In this document: positions 38,946-47,355 of the stretch, piece by piece | Numbering within the stretch: position 1 is the stretch's first letter | Layout of the letters: each line of letters starts with the position of its first letter | Source: Steroidobacter agaridevorans | GTDB lineage: Bacteria; Pseudomonadota; Gammaproteobacteria; Steroidobacterales; Steroidobacteraceae | Assembly: GCF_009932555.1 (NCBI RefSeq) | Contig: NZ_BLJO01000015.1 | Span: 1 to 47,355, forward strand | DNA length: 47,355 bases | Direction of reading: 5' to 3' | Translations under genes and position numbers: made by a program | Notes under the pieces: model-generated | What the model was told of the DNA's origin: nothing | Database searches by the model: none | What the model saw: only the letters and a program-made list of their open reading frames with translations

Positions 38946-40003
38946 GTGGCGTTCCTGATTTCGTAAATACGCTGCTGCCGTTCCTGCCGGAATGGATCCG
39001 CGCCGTGGTTTTCTACGGCGTGGTCGCGTTGATCCTGTTCATCAGCGTCATTCTCACGATGGCGTTCCTGACGCTCGCCGAGCGTCGGGTCATCGGCTCG
39101 ATTCAAGCCCGCATCGGCCCGAACCGTGTCGGCCCGGGCGGTTTGCTGCAGCCGTTCGCGGACGTGCTCAAGCTGATGCTGAAGGAAATCGTCGTCCCGA
39201 CGGCTTCCAACAAGTTCCTGTTCATCATCGCGCCGCTGCTGGCCGTGATTCCTGCGCTCGCCGCGTGGGCCGTCGTACCGTTGTGGCCGGGCTTCGCGGT
39301 CGCCGACATCAACGCCGGTTTGTTGTATCTGCTGGCGCTCAGCTCGGCGGGTGTGTACGGCGTGATCCTCGCCGGTTGGGCAACCAACTCGAAGTACGCG
39401 TTCCTTGGCGCCATGCGCGCCGCCGCGCAGATGGTCGCTTACGAAATCGCCATGGGCTTTGCGCTCGTCGGCGTCGTGATGGCCGCGGGCTCGCTGAATC
39501 TCGGTGAGATCATCGAGCGGCAGTCGGGCGGCTACTTCAGCTACTTCTTCTGGTGGATGATTCCGCTGTTCGTGGTCTATTTCATCTCGGGCGTCGCTGA
39601 AACCAACCGCGCGCCGTTCGACGTGGTGGAAGGCGAGTCGGAGATCGTCGCCGGCTTCCACGTCGAGTACTCGGGCATGGCGTTCGCCGTGTTCTTCGTC
39701 GCCGAGTACGTGAACATGATCCTGATCTCGGCGCTGACCGCGATCTTCTTCTTCGGCGGCTGGCTGTCGCCGTTCGAAGGCTATCCGCTGCCGGGCTTCA
39801 TCACCGCGCCGGGCTTCCACTGGCTGTTCCTGAAGCTGGCGTTCTTCCTGTTCTGTTACCTGTGGTTCCGTGCGACGTTCCCGCGCTATCGCTACGACCA
39901 GATCATGCGCCTGGGCTGGAAAGTGTTCATTCCGGTGACGCTGGTCTGGCTCGCCGTGCTCGGCGTGTTCTTCGCATACGACATCGGACCCTGGTCGAAA
40001 TAA
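38942..40003 (+). CDS. nuoH: NADH-quinone oxidoreductase subunit H
   Basis: This 353-residue membrane subunit (ND1) links the quinone channel to the proton-pumping arm. It has about eight helices, [19 protein letters not shown] near residue 60, and the acidic loop [20 protein letters not shown]. The start is GTG at 38942, overlapping the nuoG stop by 4 bp. Confidence 0.97.
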   Translation: MSGVPDFVNTLLPFLPEWIRAVVFYGVVALILFISVILTMAFLTLAERRVIGSIQARIGPNRVGPGGLLQPFADVLKLMLKEIVVPTASNKFLFIIAPLLAVIPALAAWAVVPLWPGFAVADINAGLLYLLALSSAGVYGVILAGWATNSKYAFLGAMRAAAQMVAYEIAMGFALVGVVMAAGSLNLGEIIERQSGGYFSYFFWWMIPLFVVYFISGVAETNRAPFDVVEGESEIVAGFHVEYSGMAFAVFFVAEYVNMILISALTAIFFFGGWLSPFEGYPLPGFITAPGFHWLFLKLAFFLFCYLWFRATFPRYRYDQIMRLGWKVFIPVTLVWLAVLGVFFAYDIGPWSK

Positions 40004-40024
40004 GGCGCTAGCACCGAGTAAGCC

Positions 40025-40516
40025 ATGAAAACGCCTGCCAGTTTTTTCAAGACGTTCTTCCTGACCGAGCTCATCGTCGGTCTGTACGTGACGATGCGTC
40101 AGTTCGTCGCGCGTCCCAACATCACGGTCCAGTACCCGGAAGAGAAGACCCCGCAATCGCCTCGCTATCGCGGCCTGCATGCGCAGCGCCGTTACGCGAA
40201 CGGCCAGGAGCGCTGCATCGCCTGCAAGCTGTGCGAAGCGGTGTGCCCGGCGCTGGCGATCACCATCGAGTCCGACGTCGCCGCCGACGGCACCCGCCGC
40301 ACCACGCGTTACGACATCGATCTGTTCAAGTGCATCTTCTGCGGCTTCTGCGAAGAGGCCTGCCCGGTCGATGCCATCGTCGAGACGCGCATCCATGAGT
40401 ACCACATGGAGAATCCCGGCGAGAACATCATGACCAAGGACAAGCTGCTGGCCATCGGCGATCGCTACGAAGCCATGATCGCGGCCGACAAAGCTGCCGA
40501 CGCGAAGTACCGCTAA
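40025..40516 (+). CDS. nuoI: NADH-quinone oxidoreductase subunit I
   Basis: This 163-residue ferredoxin-like subunit has two 4Fe-4S clusters (N6a and N6b): C64, C67, C70, C74 ([12 protein letters not shown]) and C103, C106, C109, C113 ([12 protein letters not shown]). It has an amphipathic N-terminus ([20 protein letters not shown]). The stop TAA shares its last base with the nuoJ ATG. Confidence 0.97.
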   Translation: MKTPASFFKTFFLTELIVGLYVTMRQFVARPNITVQYPEEKTPQSPRYRGLHAQRRYANGQERCIACKLCEAVCPALAITIESDVAADGTRRTTRYDIDLFKCIFCGFCEEACPVDAIVETRIHEYHMENPGENIMTKDKLLAIGDRYEAMIAADKAADAKYR

Positions 40517-41139
40517 TGTCCATCACCGAAATTCTTTTCTACGCGTTCTCCGGTGTGCTGCTGGTTTCAGCCATCGGCGTCATTACCGCGCGCAACCCGG
40601 TGCACGCGGCGCTGTTCCTGGTGTTCTCGTTCTTCAACAGCGCCGTCCTGTGGATATTGCTGGAAGCGGAGTTCCTCGCCATCGTGCTGGTGCTGGTCTA
40701 CGTCGGCGCCGTGATGGTCCTGTTCCTGTTCGTGGTCATGATGCTCGACGTCAAGATTGCGGAGGTGCGGGAAGGATTCACGCGCTATGCGCCGCTCGGC
40801 ATTCTGATCGCGCTGATCGTCGTCGCCGAGATCGGCAGCGTCGTGTTCGTGAAGACGCTCGGTCAGGAAGTCACGCCTGTCACGCAAGTGGCGGCGGAAG
40901 CCGGCTACAGCAACACCGGCGCGCTCGGTGAGCTGCTCTACACCAAATATCTGTATCCGTTCGAGCTCGCGGCCGTGATCCTGCTGCTCGCCATCGTGGC
41001 CGCGATCGTGCTGACCATGCGTCGCCGCGCCGGCCTGAAGCAGCAGGATATCGGTGCGCAGGTGTCGGTGCGTGCCCAGGATCGCATCCGTGTGGTGAAG
41101 ATGCCTCCCGTGATCGAAGGAGGGGAGAAGCAGTCATGA
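40516..41139 (+). CDS. nuoJ: NADH-quinone oxidoreductase subunit J
   Basis: This 207-residue ND6-type membrane subunit has about five helices. Conserved segments are [20 protein letters not shown] and the pi-bulge-bearing helix [19 protein letters not shown]. The cytoplasmic C-terminal tail is hydrophilic. It overlaps nuoK by 4 bp (ATGA). Confidence 0.96.
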   Translation: MSITEILFYAFSGVLLVSAIGVITARNPVHAALFLVFSFFNSAVLWILLEAEFLAIVLVLVYVGAVMVLFLFVVMMLDVKIAEVREGFTRYAPLGILIALIVVAEIGSVVFVKTLGQEVTPVTQVAAEAGYSNTGALGELLYTKYLYPFELAAVILLLAIVAAIVLTMRRRAGLKQQDIGAQVSVRAQDRIRVVKMPPVIEGGEKQS

Positions 41140-41441
41140 TTTCCCTGAACTTCGTTTTGATGCTGGCCGGCATTCTGTTCGCGCTCAGCGTCGCCGGCAT
41201 CTTCCTGAACCGGAAGAACGTCATTCTGCTGCTGATGTGCATCGAGCTGATGCTGCTCGCGGTGAACTTCAACTTCATCGCGTTCGCGCGCCAGCTGGGC
41301 GACCTCGGCGGGCAGGTGTTCGTGTTCTTCATCCTTACGGTCGCGGCCGCCGAGTCCGCCATCGGTCTCGCCATCCTGGTGGTGCTGTTCCGCGAGCGTA
41401 AGAGCATCAACGTCGAGCAGCTCGACACGATGAAAGGCTAG
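41136..41441 (+). CDS. nuoK: NADH-quinone oxidoreductase subunit K
   Basis: This 101-residue ND4L-type subunit has three helices. Conserved membrane glutamates lie in [14 protein letters not shown] and in the third helix region [13 protein letters not shown]; both are part of the proton path. It begins inside the nuoJ stop and is followed 18 bp later by nuoL. Confidence 0.97.
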   Translation: MISLNFVLMLAGILFALSVAGIFLNRKNVILLLMCIELMLLAVNFNFIAFARQLGDLGGQVFVFFILTVAAAESAIGLAILVVLFRERKSINVEQLDTMKG

Positions 41442-41459
41442 TCCCCGGATTAACAAGAA

Positions 41460-43577
41460 ATGATCTCGCAATCCGTACTCCTGACCATCGTTCTCGCCCC
41501 GCTGCTGGCGGCCATCCTCGCCGGCCTCGCCGGCAAGGTCATCGGCCGCGCCGGTGCTCATACCGTCACTATCGCGGGCGTCGCCATCGCGTTCGGCCTC
41601 TCGGCTTACGTGTTGAAGCTGTTGCTGGTCGACGGCGCGCCCATCGTGAATCAGACCGTCTACACCTGGCTGGTGAGCGACGGCATTCGCATGGAAGTCG
41701 GCTTCCTGGTCGACAACCTGAGCGCCATGATGATGACGGTGGTGACCTTCGTGTCGCTGTGCGTGCACGTCTACACCATCGGCTACATGAAGGAAGACCC
41801 GGGCTATCAGCGCTTCTTCGCTTATATCTCGCTGTTCACGTTCTCCATGCTCATGCTGGTGATGTCGAACAACTTCATGCAGCTGTTCTTCGGCTGGGAA
41901 GCGGTGGGTGTGGTGTCGTACCTGCTGATCGGCTTCTGGTACACGCGCCCGTCGGCGATCTTCGCCAACCTGAAGGCGTTCCTGGTCAACCGCGTCGGCG
42001 ACTTCGGCTTCGTGCTCGGCATCGCCGGCGTCGCGTACTACACCGGCTCGCTCGACTACGCGACCGTGTTCGACGCGCGTGACGCGATCGTCGCGAACAC
42101 GATGGAAATCTTCCCGGGCGTGGAATGGCAGGCGATCACGGTCGTTTGTATCTGCCTGTTCGTCGGCGCGATGGGCAAGTCGGCGCAGGTGCCGCTGCAC
42201 GTGTGGCTGCCGGATTCGATGGAAGGCCCGACCCCGATCTCGGCGCTGATCCACGCGGCAACGATGGTGACGGCGGGTATCTTCATGGTGGCGCGCATGT
42301 CGCCGCTGTTCGAGCTGTCGGAAGTGGCGCTGTCGACGGTGCTGGTCATCGGTGCGACGACCGCGTTCTTCATGGGCCTGCTGGGCCTGGTGAACAACGA
42401 CATCAAGCGCGTGGTCGCGTACTCGACGCTCTCGCAGCTCGGCTACATGACGGTGGCGCTCGGTGTGTCCGCTTACGCCGGCGCACTGTTCCATCTCATG
42501 ACGCACGCCTTCTTCAAGGCGCTGCTGTTCCTGGCGGCGGGCTCGGTGATCATCGGCATGCATCACGAGCAGGACATGCGCAAGATGGGCGGCCTGAAGA
42601 AGTACATGCCTATCACGTACTGGACGTCGGCCATCGGCACGCTCGCGCTGATCGGCTTCCCGGGCACGTCGGGCTTCTTCTCGAAGGATGCGCTGATCGA
42701 AGCGGTGCATGCTTCTCACATTCCGGGCGCGACCTACGCGTACTGGTGCGTGTTCCTCGGCGTGTTCATCACTGCGTTCTACAGCTTCCGTCTGGTGTTC
42801 ATGACGTTCCATGGTCCGGAACGTTTCCGCGAGGTGTCGCATGAGTCGCATGGCGAGAGCAACAGCACGCACCTGACGAGCGATGCGGACGCGGGTCACG
42901 AGCCCGACACACACGCCGACCATGGCGCCGCTGCTCATGGCCATCACGCGCCGGCTGGAGCGCACGCCGTCGCTCACGACGATCACGGCCATCACGGCCC
43001 GGTCGAGCCGCACGAGAGTCCGTGGGTTGTGACATTGCCGCTGATCCTGCTGGCGATTCCGTCGCTGTTCATCGGCGCGGTCACGATCGGCCCGATGCTG
43101 TTCGGCGATTTTTTCAACGGCGTGTTGTTCGTGAACGAGGAGCACAACGTGCTCGGCCACATCGGCGAAGAGTGGCACGGCCCGCTCGGATTCATTTTGC
43201 ACGCGTTCCAGCAACCGGCGATCTACCTGGCGTTCGCGGGCTGGGCGGCGGCGTGGTTCCTGTACATCAAGCGTCCGGATCTGCCAGCGGTGATCGCGGG
43301 CAAGTTCTCGGCTCTCTATCACCTGTTCGCGAAGAAGTTCTACTTCGACGAGATCTATCAGGCGGTGTTCGCGCGCGGCAGCGTCGGTCTTGGCACCGCG
43401 TTGTGGCGGGTGGGTGACGTGGCCCTCATCGATGGTGCGGCGGTCAATGGCTCAGCGCGTGCAGTCGGCTGGCTGTCGGGCGTCATGCGTCGTCTTCAGT
43501 CCGGCTATCTGTATCACTACGCGTTCGCGATGATCATCGGCCTGTCGGTGCTCCTCGCGTGGTATGTGCTGCGGTAA
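41460..43577 (+). CDS. nuoL: NADH-quinone oxidoreductase subunit L
   Basis: This 705-residue antiporter-like subunit (ND5) has the conserved core WEAVGVVSYLLIGFWY, VPLHVWLPDSMEGPTPISAL and the lateral-helix C-terminal part. Residues 461-518 form a hydrophilic loop with 15 histidines in 58 residues, followed by PHESPWVVTLPLILLAIPSL. His-rich loops at this site occur in other proteobacterial NuoL proteins. The ATG at 41460 is the only sensible start. Confidence 0.97.
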   Translation: MISQSVLLTIVLAPLLAAILAGLAGKVIGRAGAHTVTIAGVAIAFGLSAYVLKLLLVDGAPIVNQTVYTWLVSDGIRMEVGFLVDNLSAMMMTVVTFVSLCVHVYTIGYMKEDPGYQRFFAYISLFTFSMLMLVMSNNFMQLFFGWEAVGVVSYLLIGFWYTRPSAIFANLKAFLVNRVGDFGFVLGIAGVAYYTGSLDYATVFDARDAIVANTMEIFPGVEWQAITVVCICLFVGAMGKSAQVPLHVWLPDSMEGPTPISALIHAATMVTAGIFMVARMSPLFELSEVALSTVLVIGATTAFFMGLLGLVNNDIKRVVAYSTLSQLGYMTVALGVSAYAGALFHLMTHAFFKALLFLAAGSVIIGMHHEQDMRKMGGLKKYMPITYWTSAIGTLALIGFPGTSGFFSKDALIEAVHASHIPGATYAYWCVFLGVFITAFYSFRLVFMTFHGPERFREVSHESHGESNSTHLTSDADAGHEPDTHADHGAAAHGHHAPAGAHAVAHDDHGHHGPVEPHESPWVVTLPLILLAIPSLFIGAVTIGPMLFGDFFNGVLFVNEEHNVLGHIGEEWHGPLGFILHAFQQPAIYLAFAGWAAAWFLYIKRPDLPAVIAGKFSALYHLFAKKFYFDEIYQAVFARGSVGLGTALWRVGDVALIDGAAVNGSARAVGWLSGVMRRLQSGYLYHYAFAMIIGLSVLLAWYVLR

Positions 43578-43596
43578 TTCAAAGTAAGAACCCGAT

Positions 43597-45132
43597 ATGT
43601 CGACGATTACCTGGCCCATTCTCAGTGTTTTGATGTGGCTGCCCATCGCCGGTGGTGTGGCCATGATCCTGCTCGGCGACAAGGGCATCGCAGCCGGTCG
43701 CTGGATTGCGCTCATTACCACCGCCGTCACGTTCGGCATCTCGACGTTGTTGTGGACGAACTTCGACACCACGACCGCGGCGATGCAGTTCGTAGAGGAG
43801 CGCACCTGGATCCCGCTGTTCAACTCCTACTACGCGCTTGGCGTCGATGGTTTCGCAATGCCGCTGATCGTGCTGACGGCCTTCATCACGCCGCTGGTCG
43901 TGATTGCGGGCTGGAGCGTGATCGACAAGCGCCCGGCGCAGTACTACGCGGCGTTCCTGATCCTCGAAGGCTTGATGATCGGCGTGTTCGCGTCGCTCGA
44001 CGCGCTGCTGTTCTACGTGCTGTGGGAAGCGATGCTGATCCCGATGTTCATCATCATCGGCATCTGGGGCGGACCGCGCCGTGTGTACGCGACGATCAAG
44101 TTCTTCCTGTACACGTTCCTCGGCTCGGTGCTGATGCTGGTCTCGCTGATCTACATGTATCTGCAGACCTGCGATGCCGGCCAGTGCAGCTATGCGATCG
44201 CGGACTTCCAGCGCCTGCCGCTGGGCCTGAACGAGCAGTTGTTTATTTTCGTCGCGTTCCTCGCCGCGTTCGCGGTCAAGGTGCCGATGTGGCCGGTGCA
44301 CACCTGGTTGCCGGATGCGCACGTGGAAGCGCCCACCGGCGGCTCGGTGATCCTGGCGGCCATCATGCTGAAGATGGGCGGCTACGGCTTCCTGCGCTTC
44401 TCGCTGCCGATCACGCCGGATGCGAGCGACACGCTCGACTGGCTGGTGATCTCGCTGTCGCTGATCGGGGTGGTGTACATCGGCTTCGTCGCCCTGGTGC
44501 AGCAGGACATGAAGAAGCTGATCGCGTACTCCTCGATTGCGCACATGGGCTTCGTCACGCTCGGCTCGTTTCTCACGTTCGAGTTGATGCGCGTGAACTC
44601 GGGCGACACGACTGGCGCTGCGATGGGCATCGACGGCGCGATGGTGCAGATGATTTCGCACGGCCTGATCTCCGGCGCGATGTTCTTCTGCGTCGGCGTG
44701 CTGTACGACCGCGTGCACAGCCGTGAGATCAGCTCGTACGGCGGCGTTGTGAACACGATGCCGATCTTCGCGGCGTTCATGGTGCTGTTCGGCATGGCGA
44801 ACTCCGGCTTGCCCGCGACGTCCGGCTTCGTCGGCGAGTTCCTGGTGATCCTCGCCAGCTTCCGTGCCGATTTCTGGTACGCATTCCTGGCGGGTCTGAC
44901 GCTGATCCTCGGCGCCGCTTACACCTTGTGGCTGGTGAAGCGCGTGGTGTTCGGCCCGGTCGCCAACCATCACGTCGCCGAACTGACGGACGTGAATGGC
45001 CGCGAGTTCCTGGTCCTCGGCGTACTCGCCTTGGCGGTGCTCGGACTCGGCCTGTGGCCCGCACCTTTGCTGGACGTGATGCGCCCCACGGTGGAAAACC
45101 TGGTGCAGCAGATCACCGTCTCCAAGCTCTGA
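43597..45132 (+). CDS. nuoM: NADH-quinone oxidoreductase subunit M
   Basis: This 511-residue antiporter-like subunit (ND4) has about fourteen helices. It has the essential glutamate helix (LFYVLWEAMLIPMFIIIGIW) and KVPMWPVHTWLPDAHVEAPT with the pumping lysine region. It starts 20 bp after nuoL and ends 20 bp before nuoN. Confidence 0.97.
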   Translation: MSTITWPILSVLMWLPIAGGVAMILLGDKGIAAGRWIALITTAVTFGISTLLWTNFDTTTAAMQFVEERTWIPLFNSYYALGVDGFAMPLIVLTAFITPLVVIAGWSVIDKRPAQYYAAFLILEGLMIGVFASLDALLFYVLWEAMLIPMFIIIGIWGGPRRVYATIKFFLYTFLGSVLMLVSLIYMYLQTCDAGQCSYAIADFQRLPLGLNEQLFIFVAFLAAFAVKVPMWPVHTWLPDAHVEAPTGGSVILAAIMLKMGGYGFLRFSLPITPDASDTLDWLVISLSLIGVVYIGFVALVQQDMKKLIAYSSIAHMGFVTLGSFLTFELMRVNSGDTTGAAMGIDGAMVQMISHGLISGAMFFCVGVLYDRVHSREISSYGGVVNTMPIFAAFMVLFGMANSGLPATSGFVGEFLVILASFRADFWYAFLAGLTLILGAAYTLWLVKRVVFGPVANHHVAELTDVNGREFLVLGVLALAVLGLGLWPAPLLDVMRPTVENLVQQITVSKL

Positions 45133-45151
45133 ACCTATCGAGCCTAAGTAG

Positions 45152-46594
45152 ATGGAAGCAGTAGTAACAAACTTTGGTATGCAGGCTGCGGCGGCGGAGA
45201 TCTTCCTGCTGACGGCGATCTGCGTGATCCTGCTGGTCGATGTGTTCCTGGACGACAGCAAGCGCTGGGTCACCTACGGACTCACGATGCTCACGCTGGC
45301 GGGCTGTGCGTTCGTCACCGTGAACTATGCGGTCGACGGCCGCGTCATCGCGTTCGATGGCATGTTCATCGCCGATCCGATGGGCGATGTGCTCAAGCTG
45401 TTCACCTACGGAACGGTCGCCGTGTCGTTGCTGTACTCGCGGGAGTACCTGCAGCGGAATGGCCTGTTCCGTGGCGAGTTCTTCATCCTGGCGCTCGTAG
45501 CGATGCTCGGCGTGATGGTGATGGTCTCGGCCGGCAGCTTGCTGACCGTGTACCTGGGCGTCGAGCTGTTGTCGTTGTCGCTGTATGCGATGGTGGCGTT
45601 CGATCGTGACTCGGGTGTCGCCGCCGAATCGGCGATGAAGTATTTCGTGCTCGGCGCGATTGCTTCCGGCGCGCTGTTGTATGGCTTCTCGATTCTCTAC
45701 GGCGTCGCCGGCACGTTGCAGCTCGATGAGCTGGCGGTGGCGGTGCGCGAAGTAGGGGCGGGCAACCTCGGCCTGATCTTCGGCCTGGCGTTCGTCATCG
45801 TCGGCATCGCCTTCAAGTTCGGCGCCGTGCCGTTCCACATGTGGGTGCCCGACGTTTATCACGGCGCGCCGACGCCGGTGACCATGTTCATCGGCTCCGC
45901 GCCGAAGATCGCGTCGTTCATCCTCGCGATCCGCGTGCTCGCCGAAGGTCTCGATGCGATGGTCGCAAGCTGGCAGAACATGCTGATCGCGATCTCGATC
46001 GCATCGATGATCATCGGCAACGTGGTCGCCATCGCGCAGACCAATCTCAAGCGCATGCTGGCGTACTCGACCATCTCGCACGTCGGCTTCATCCTGCTGG
46101 GCATCCTCGCCGGAACGAACGACGGCTACCGCGCTTCGATGTTCTACACGCTGACCTACGTGATCATGGCGGTCGGCTCCTTCGGCATGATCCTGCTGCT
46201 GTCGCGCAAAGGCTTCGAAGGCGACCAGCTCGAGGACTTCAAGGGACTGGCCCGCAAGAGCCCTTGGTTCGCTGCTGTCATGATGATGCTGATGTTCAGC
46301 ACCGCCGGCGTGCCGCCGTTCGTCGGCTTCTGGGCGAAGATCGCCGTGCTCGGCGCGGTGGTGAATGTGGGCCTGAGCTGGCTGGCGGCGGTGGCCGTGC
46401 TGCTGTCGGTCGTGGGTGCGTTCTACTACCTGCGCGTCATCAAGCTCATGTACTTCGATGAGCCGACCGACACCTACAACATCGAAGCCGGCGGCACGCT
46501 TCGCGCCGTACTGAGCGCCAACGGCGTGGCCGTGCTCGCCCTCGGCATTTTCCCGTCGGTATTGTTGGATCTTTGCGCTCGCGTGCTGCCGTAA
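45152..46594 (+). CDS. nuoN: NADH-quinone oxidoreductase subunit N
   Basis: This 480-residue antiporter-like subunit (ND2) has about fourteen helices. Key segments are YLGVELLSLSLYAMVAFDRD and FKFGAVPFHMWVPDVYHGAPTP (in two parts), plus LAYSTISHVGFILLGI. It is the last gene of the nuo operon. A GC-rich hairpin follows the stop 25 bp downstream. Confidence 0.97.
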   Translation: MEAVVTNFGMQAAAAEIFLLTAICVILLVDVFLDDSKRWVTYGLTMLTLAGCAFVTVNYAVDGRVIAFDGMFIADPMGDVLKLFTYGTVAVSLLYSREYLQRNGLFRGEFFILALVAMLGVMVMVSAGSLLTVYLGVELLSLSLYAMVAFDRDSGVAAESAMKYFVLGAIASGALLYGFSILYGVAGTLQLDELAVAVREVGAGNLGLIFGLAFVIVGIAFKFGAVPFHMWVPDVYHGAPTPVTMFIGSAPKIASFILAIRVLAEGLDAMVASWQNMLIAISIASMIIGNVVAIAQTNLKRMLAYSTISHVGFILLGILAGTNDGYRASMFYTLTYVIMAVGSFGMILLLSRKGFEGDQLEDFKGLARKSPWFAAVMMMLMFSTAGVPPFVGFWAKIAVLGAVVNVGLSWLAAVAVLLSVVGAFYYLRVIKLMYFDEPTDTYNIEAGGTLRAVLSANGVAVLALGIFPSVLLDLCARVLP

Positions 46595-46618
46595 GGCGAG
46601 AGCGCTAATCTCGAAATA

Positions 46619-46653
46619 CGCCGCTGCCGGTTCTGTCTCGAGCCGCAGCGGCG
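46619..46653 (+). terminator. GC-rich hairpin after nuoN, possible terminator
   Basis: CGCCGCTGC (46619-46627) and GCAGCGGCG (46645-46653) are perfect 9-bp arms, extended by GG/CC after a bulged C. There is no T-tract, so it is a weak intrinsic terminator candidate. The 240 bp from here to the tRNA gene show no convincing ORF. Confidence 0.45.
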
Positions 46654-46835
46654 CAACTTCTCTGGGCCGCGCGATAGAACAATAAAAGCCTATGAGGCGT
46701 GCGCGGTGTGGTGTTCCGCTAGAGCAGAAGGGTGTGGTGGCTGCAGGCGCGGGCGTGCTGAATCGCGCCCGGGTCGGGCCAATCGGATGCCGGCAAATTC
46801 AGGTAACCACTTGCCAGCGGGAATGCCGACAAGGT

Positions 46836-46912
46836 TGGTAGCGGGGGCAGGATTTGAACCTGCGACCTTCGGGTTATGAGCCCGACGAGCTGCCAGACTG
46901 CTCCACCCCGCA
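46836..46912 (-). tRNA. Initiator tRNA-fMet (CAT)
   Basis: This 77-nt tRNA has anticodon CAT and the initiator signature of three G-C pairs closing the anticodon loop (CGGGCTCATAACCCG). The T-arm is GGTTCAAATCC, and the encoded CCA is complementary to 46836-46838. The 1-72 position is unpaired, as in initiators, but here reads U1/U72 instead of the usual C1/A72. It is convergent with the nuo operon. Confidence 0.93.
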
Positions 46913-46926
46913 ACAGGAGGGCGCGC

Positions 46927-46956
46927 ATTGTAAGCGCCTCGCGACGAACATTACAA
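46927..46956 (-). promoter_or_regulatory. Promoter of tRNA-fMet
   Basis: Reading leftward, TTGTAA (46951-46956) and TACAAT (46927-46932) are 18 bp apart. The -10 ends 14 bp before the mature tRNA 5' end, leaving a short 5' leader for RNase P. Confidence 0.6.
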
Positions 46957-47087
46957 GCTAAATAATCGGCCGCGAAATCGTAAAGAAATCAGTGTGAATG
47001 TCCGTCGTTACGGCTGTAAATGAAGCCGACGGCGGCAATTTTCAAGGCTCGGGCGCGACAAGATCGGTCGGAGTTCCATACAAACAC

Positions 47088-47345
47088 ATGCAACCAACCC
47101 TCTACGAAATTACGCGCATCGGCAGTGGCCGTCTGGGCGTGATGGGACGACCTCGGTCCGGCGATTGGGCGTCCGATGAATTTGCCGGTCTGGCGCGGCT
47201 CGGTGTCACGGAAGTCGTCTCGTTGTTAGAGTCGGCGGAGGCGCGTGAACTCGGTCTTATCGAGGAGCCGGCTTACTGTGATCGCGTCCCTGGAAGTGGT
47301 GTACGAGTCGTGAGTTCTGGTTGGTTTGGACTCGTGCTCAGCTGA
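47088..47345 (+). CDS. Short ORF like the N-terminus of a dual-specificity phosphatase
   Basis: About 65 residues from the ATG at 47088 (MQPTLYEITRIGSGRLGVMG, then RPRSGDWASDEFAGLARLGV and TEVVSLLESAEARELGL) match the N-terminal part of protein-tyrosine/dual-specificity phosphatases. After the AYC residues the sequence departs from the family and stops at 47345, without the catalytic HCxxGxxRS loop. The family is usually about 160-180 residues, so this is probably a truncated or frameshifted copy, although no other frame clearly continues it. The frame is open upstream to an ATG at 46998; that extension looks non-coding. Confidence 0.45.
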   Translation: MQPTLYEITRIGSGRLGVMGRPRSGDWASDEFAGLARLGVTEVVSLLESAEARELGLIEEPAYCDRVPGSGVRVVSSGWFGLVLS

Positions 47346-47355
47346 CGACGGCCGA

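Noticed and set aside
40938-43322. A 794-aa minus-strand frame across nuoJ, nuoK and nuoL
   Set aside because: It is antisense to membrane-protein genes with perfect family matches, and its His/Arg/Gln-rich product shows no domain.

Overview
The window is chromosomal DNA of a gammaproteobacterium. This is inferred from GC-rich codon use, the gene orders ssrA/smpB, ratA-rnfH, bamE/fur, hrcA-grpE-dnaK-dnaJ, dapB-carA-carB-greA, yhbY/rlmE-ftsH-folP-glmM, tpiA-secG-tRNA-Leu and nuoA-N, and a tmRNA tag reading ANDDNYALAA. The order tpiA-secG-tRNA-Leu-nuoA-N recalls Xanthomonadales and neighbouring lineages such as Steroidobacteraceae. The genus cannot be fixed from sequence alone.

Positions 1-7507 are the integrase-proximal end of a genomic island inserted at the 3' end of the tmRNA gene. 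The stretch is visibly more AT-rich than the rest. It carries a SIR2-like protein (cut by the window edge) overlapping a HerA-type ATPase, which together form the known SIR2-HerA anti-phage pair. Next come a leftward two-gene unit (an unrecognised 219-aa protein plus an XRE/ImmA-IrrE metallopeptidase), a rightward VapBC-like toxin-antitoxin pair, an orphan Xre/MbcA-like antitoxin, and a P4-type tyrosine integrase whose start lies about 170 bp from the ssrA 3' end. Several inverted and direct repeats occupy that 170 bp.

Positions 7508-13090 hold housekeeping genes: ssrA and smpB (trans-translation, both leftward), ratA-rnfH, bamE, fur, and the leftward nadK-recN pair. Positions 13144-18215 are the heat-shock chaperone cluster hrcA-grpE-dnaK-dnaJ. 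It is followed by dapB, carA-carB and greA, a small DUF4149 membrane protein, yhbY and rlmE (divergent, with overlapping start codons), ftsH, folP, glmM, tpiA and secG.

Positions 31460-46594 contain tRNA-Leu(GAG) and a complete 14-gene complex I operon (nuoA to nuoN, nuoC and nuoD separate), largely with overlapping or closely spaced genes. An initiator tRNA-Met on the minus strand and a short ORF resembling the N-terminus of a protein-tyrosine phosphatase close the window. The least explained parts are the 219-aa/ImmA module with a palindrome in its promoter, the repeat-rich integrase/ssrA junction, the toxin-less antitoxin, a non-standard first base pair in the initiator tRNA, and a shared 9-mer upstream of hrcA and dnaK. 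No CRISPR array, rRNA gene or insertion sequence was seen. No gene-free stretch exceeds 300 bases.
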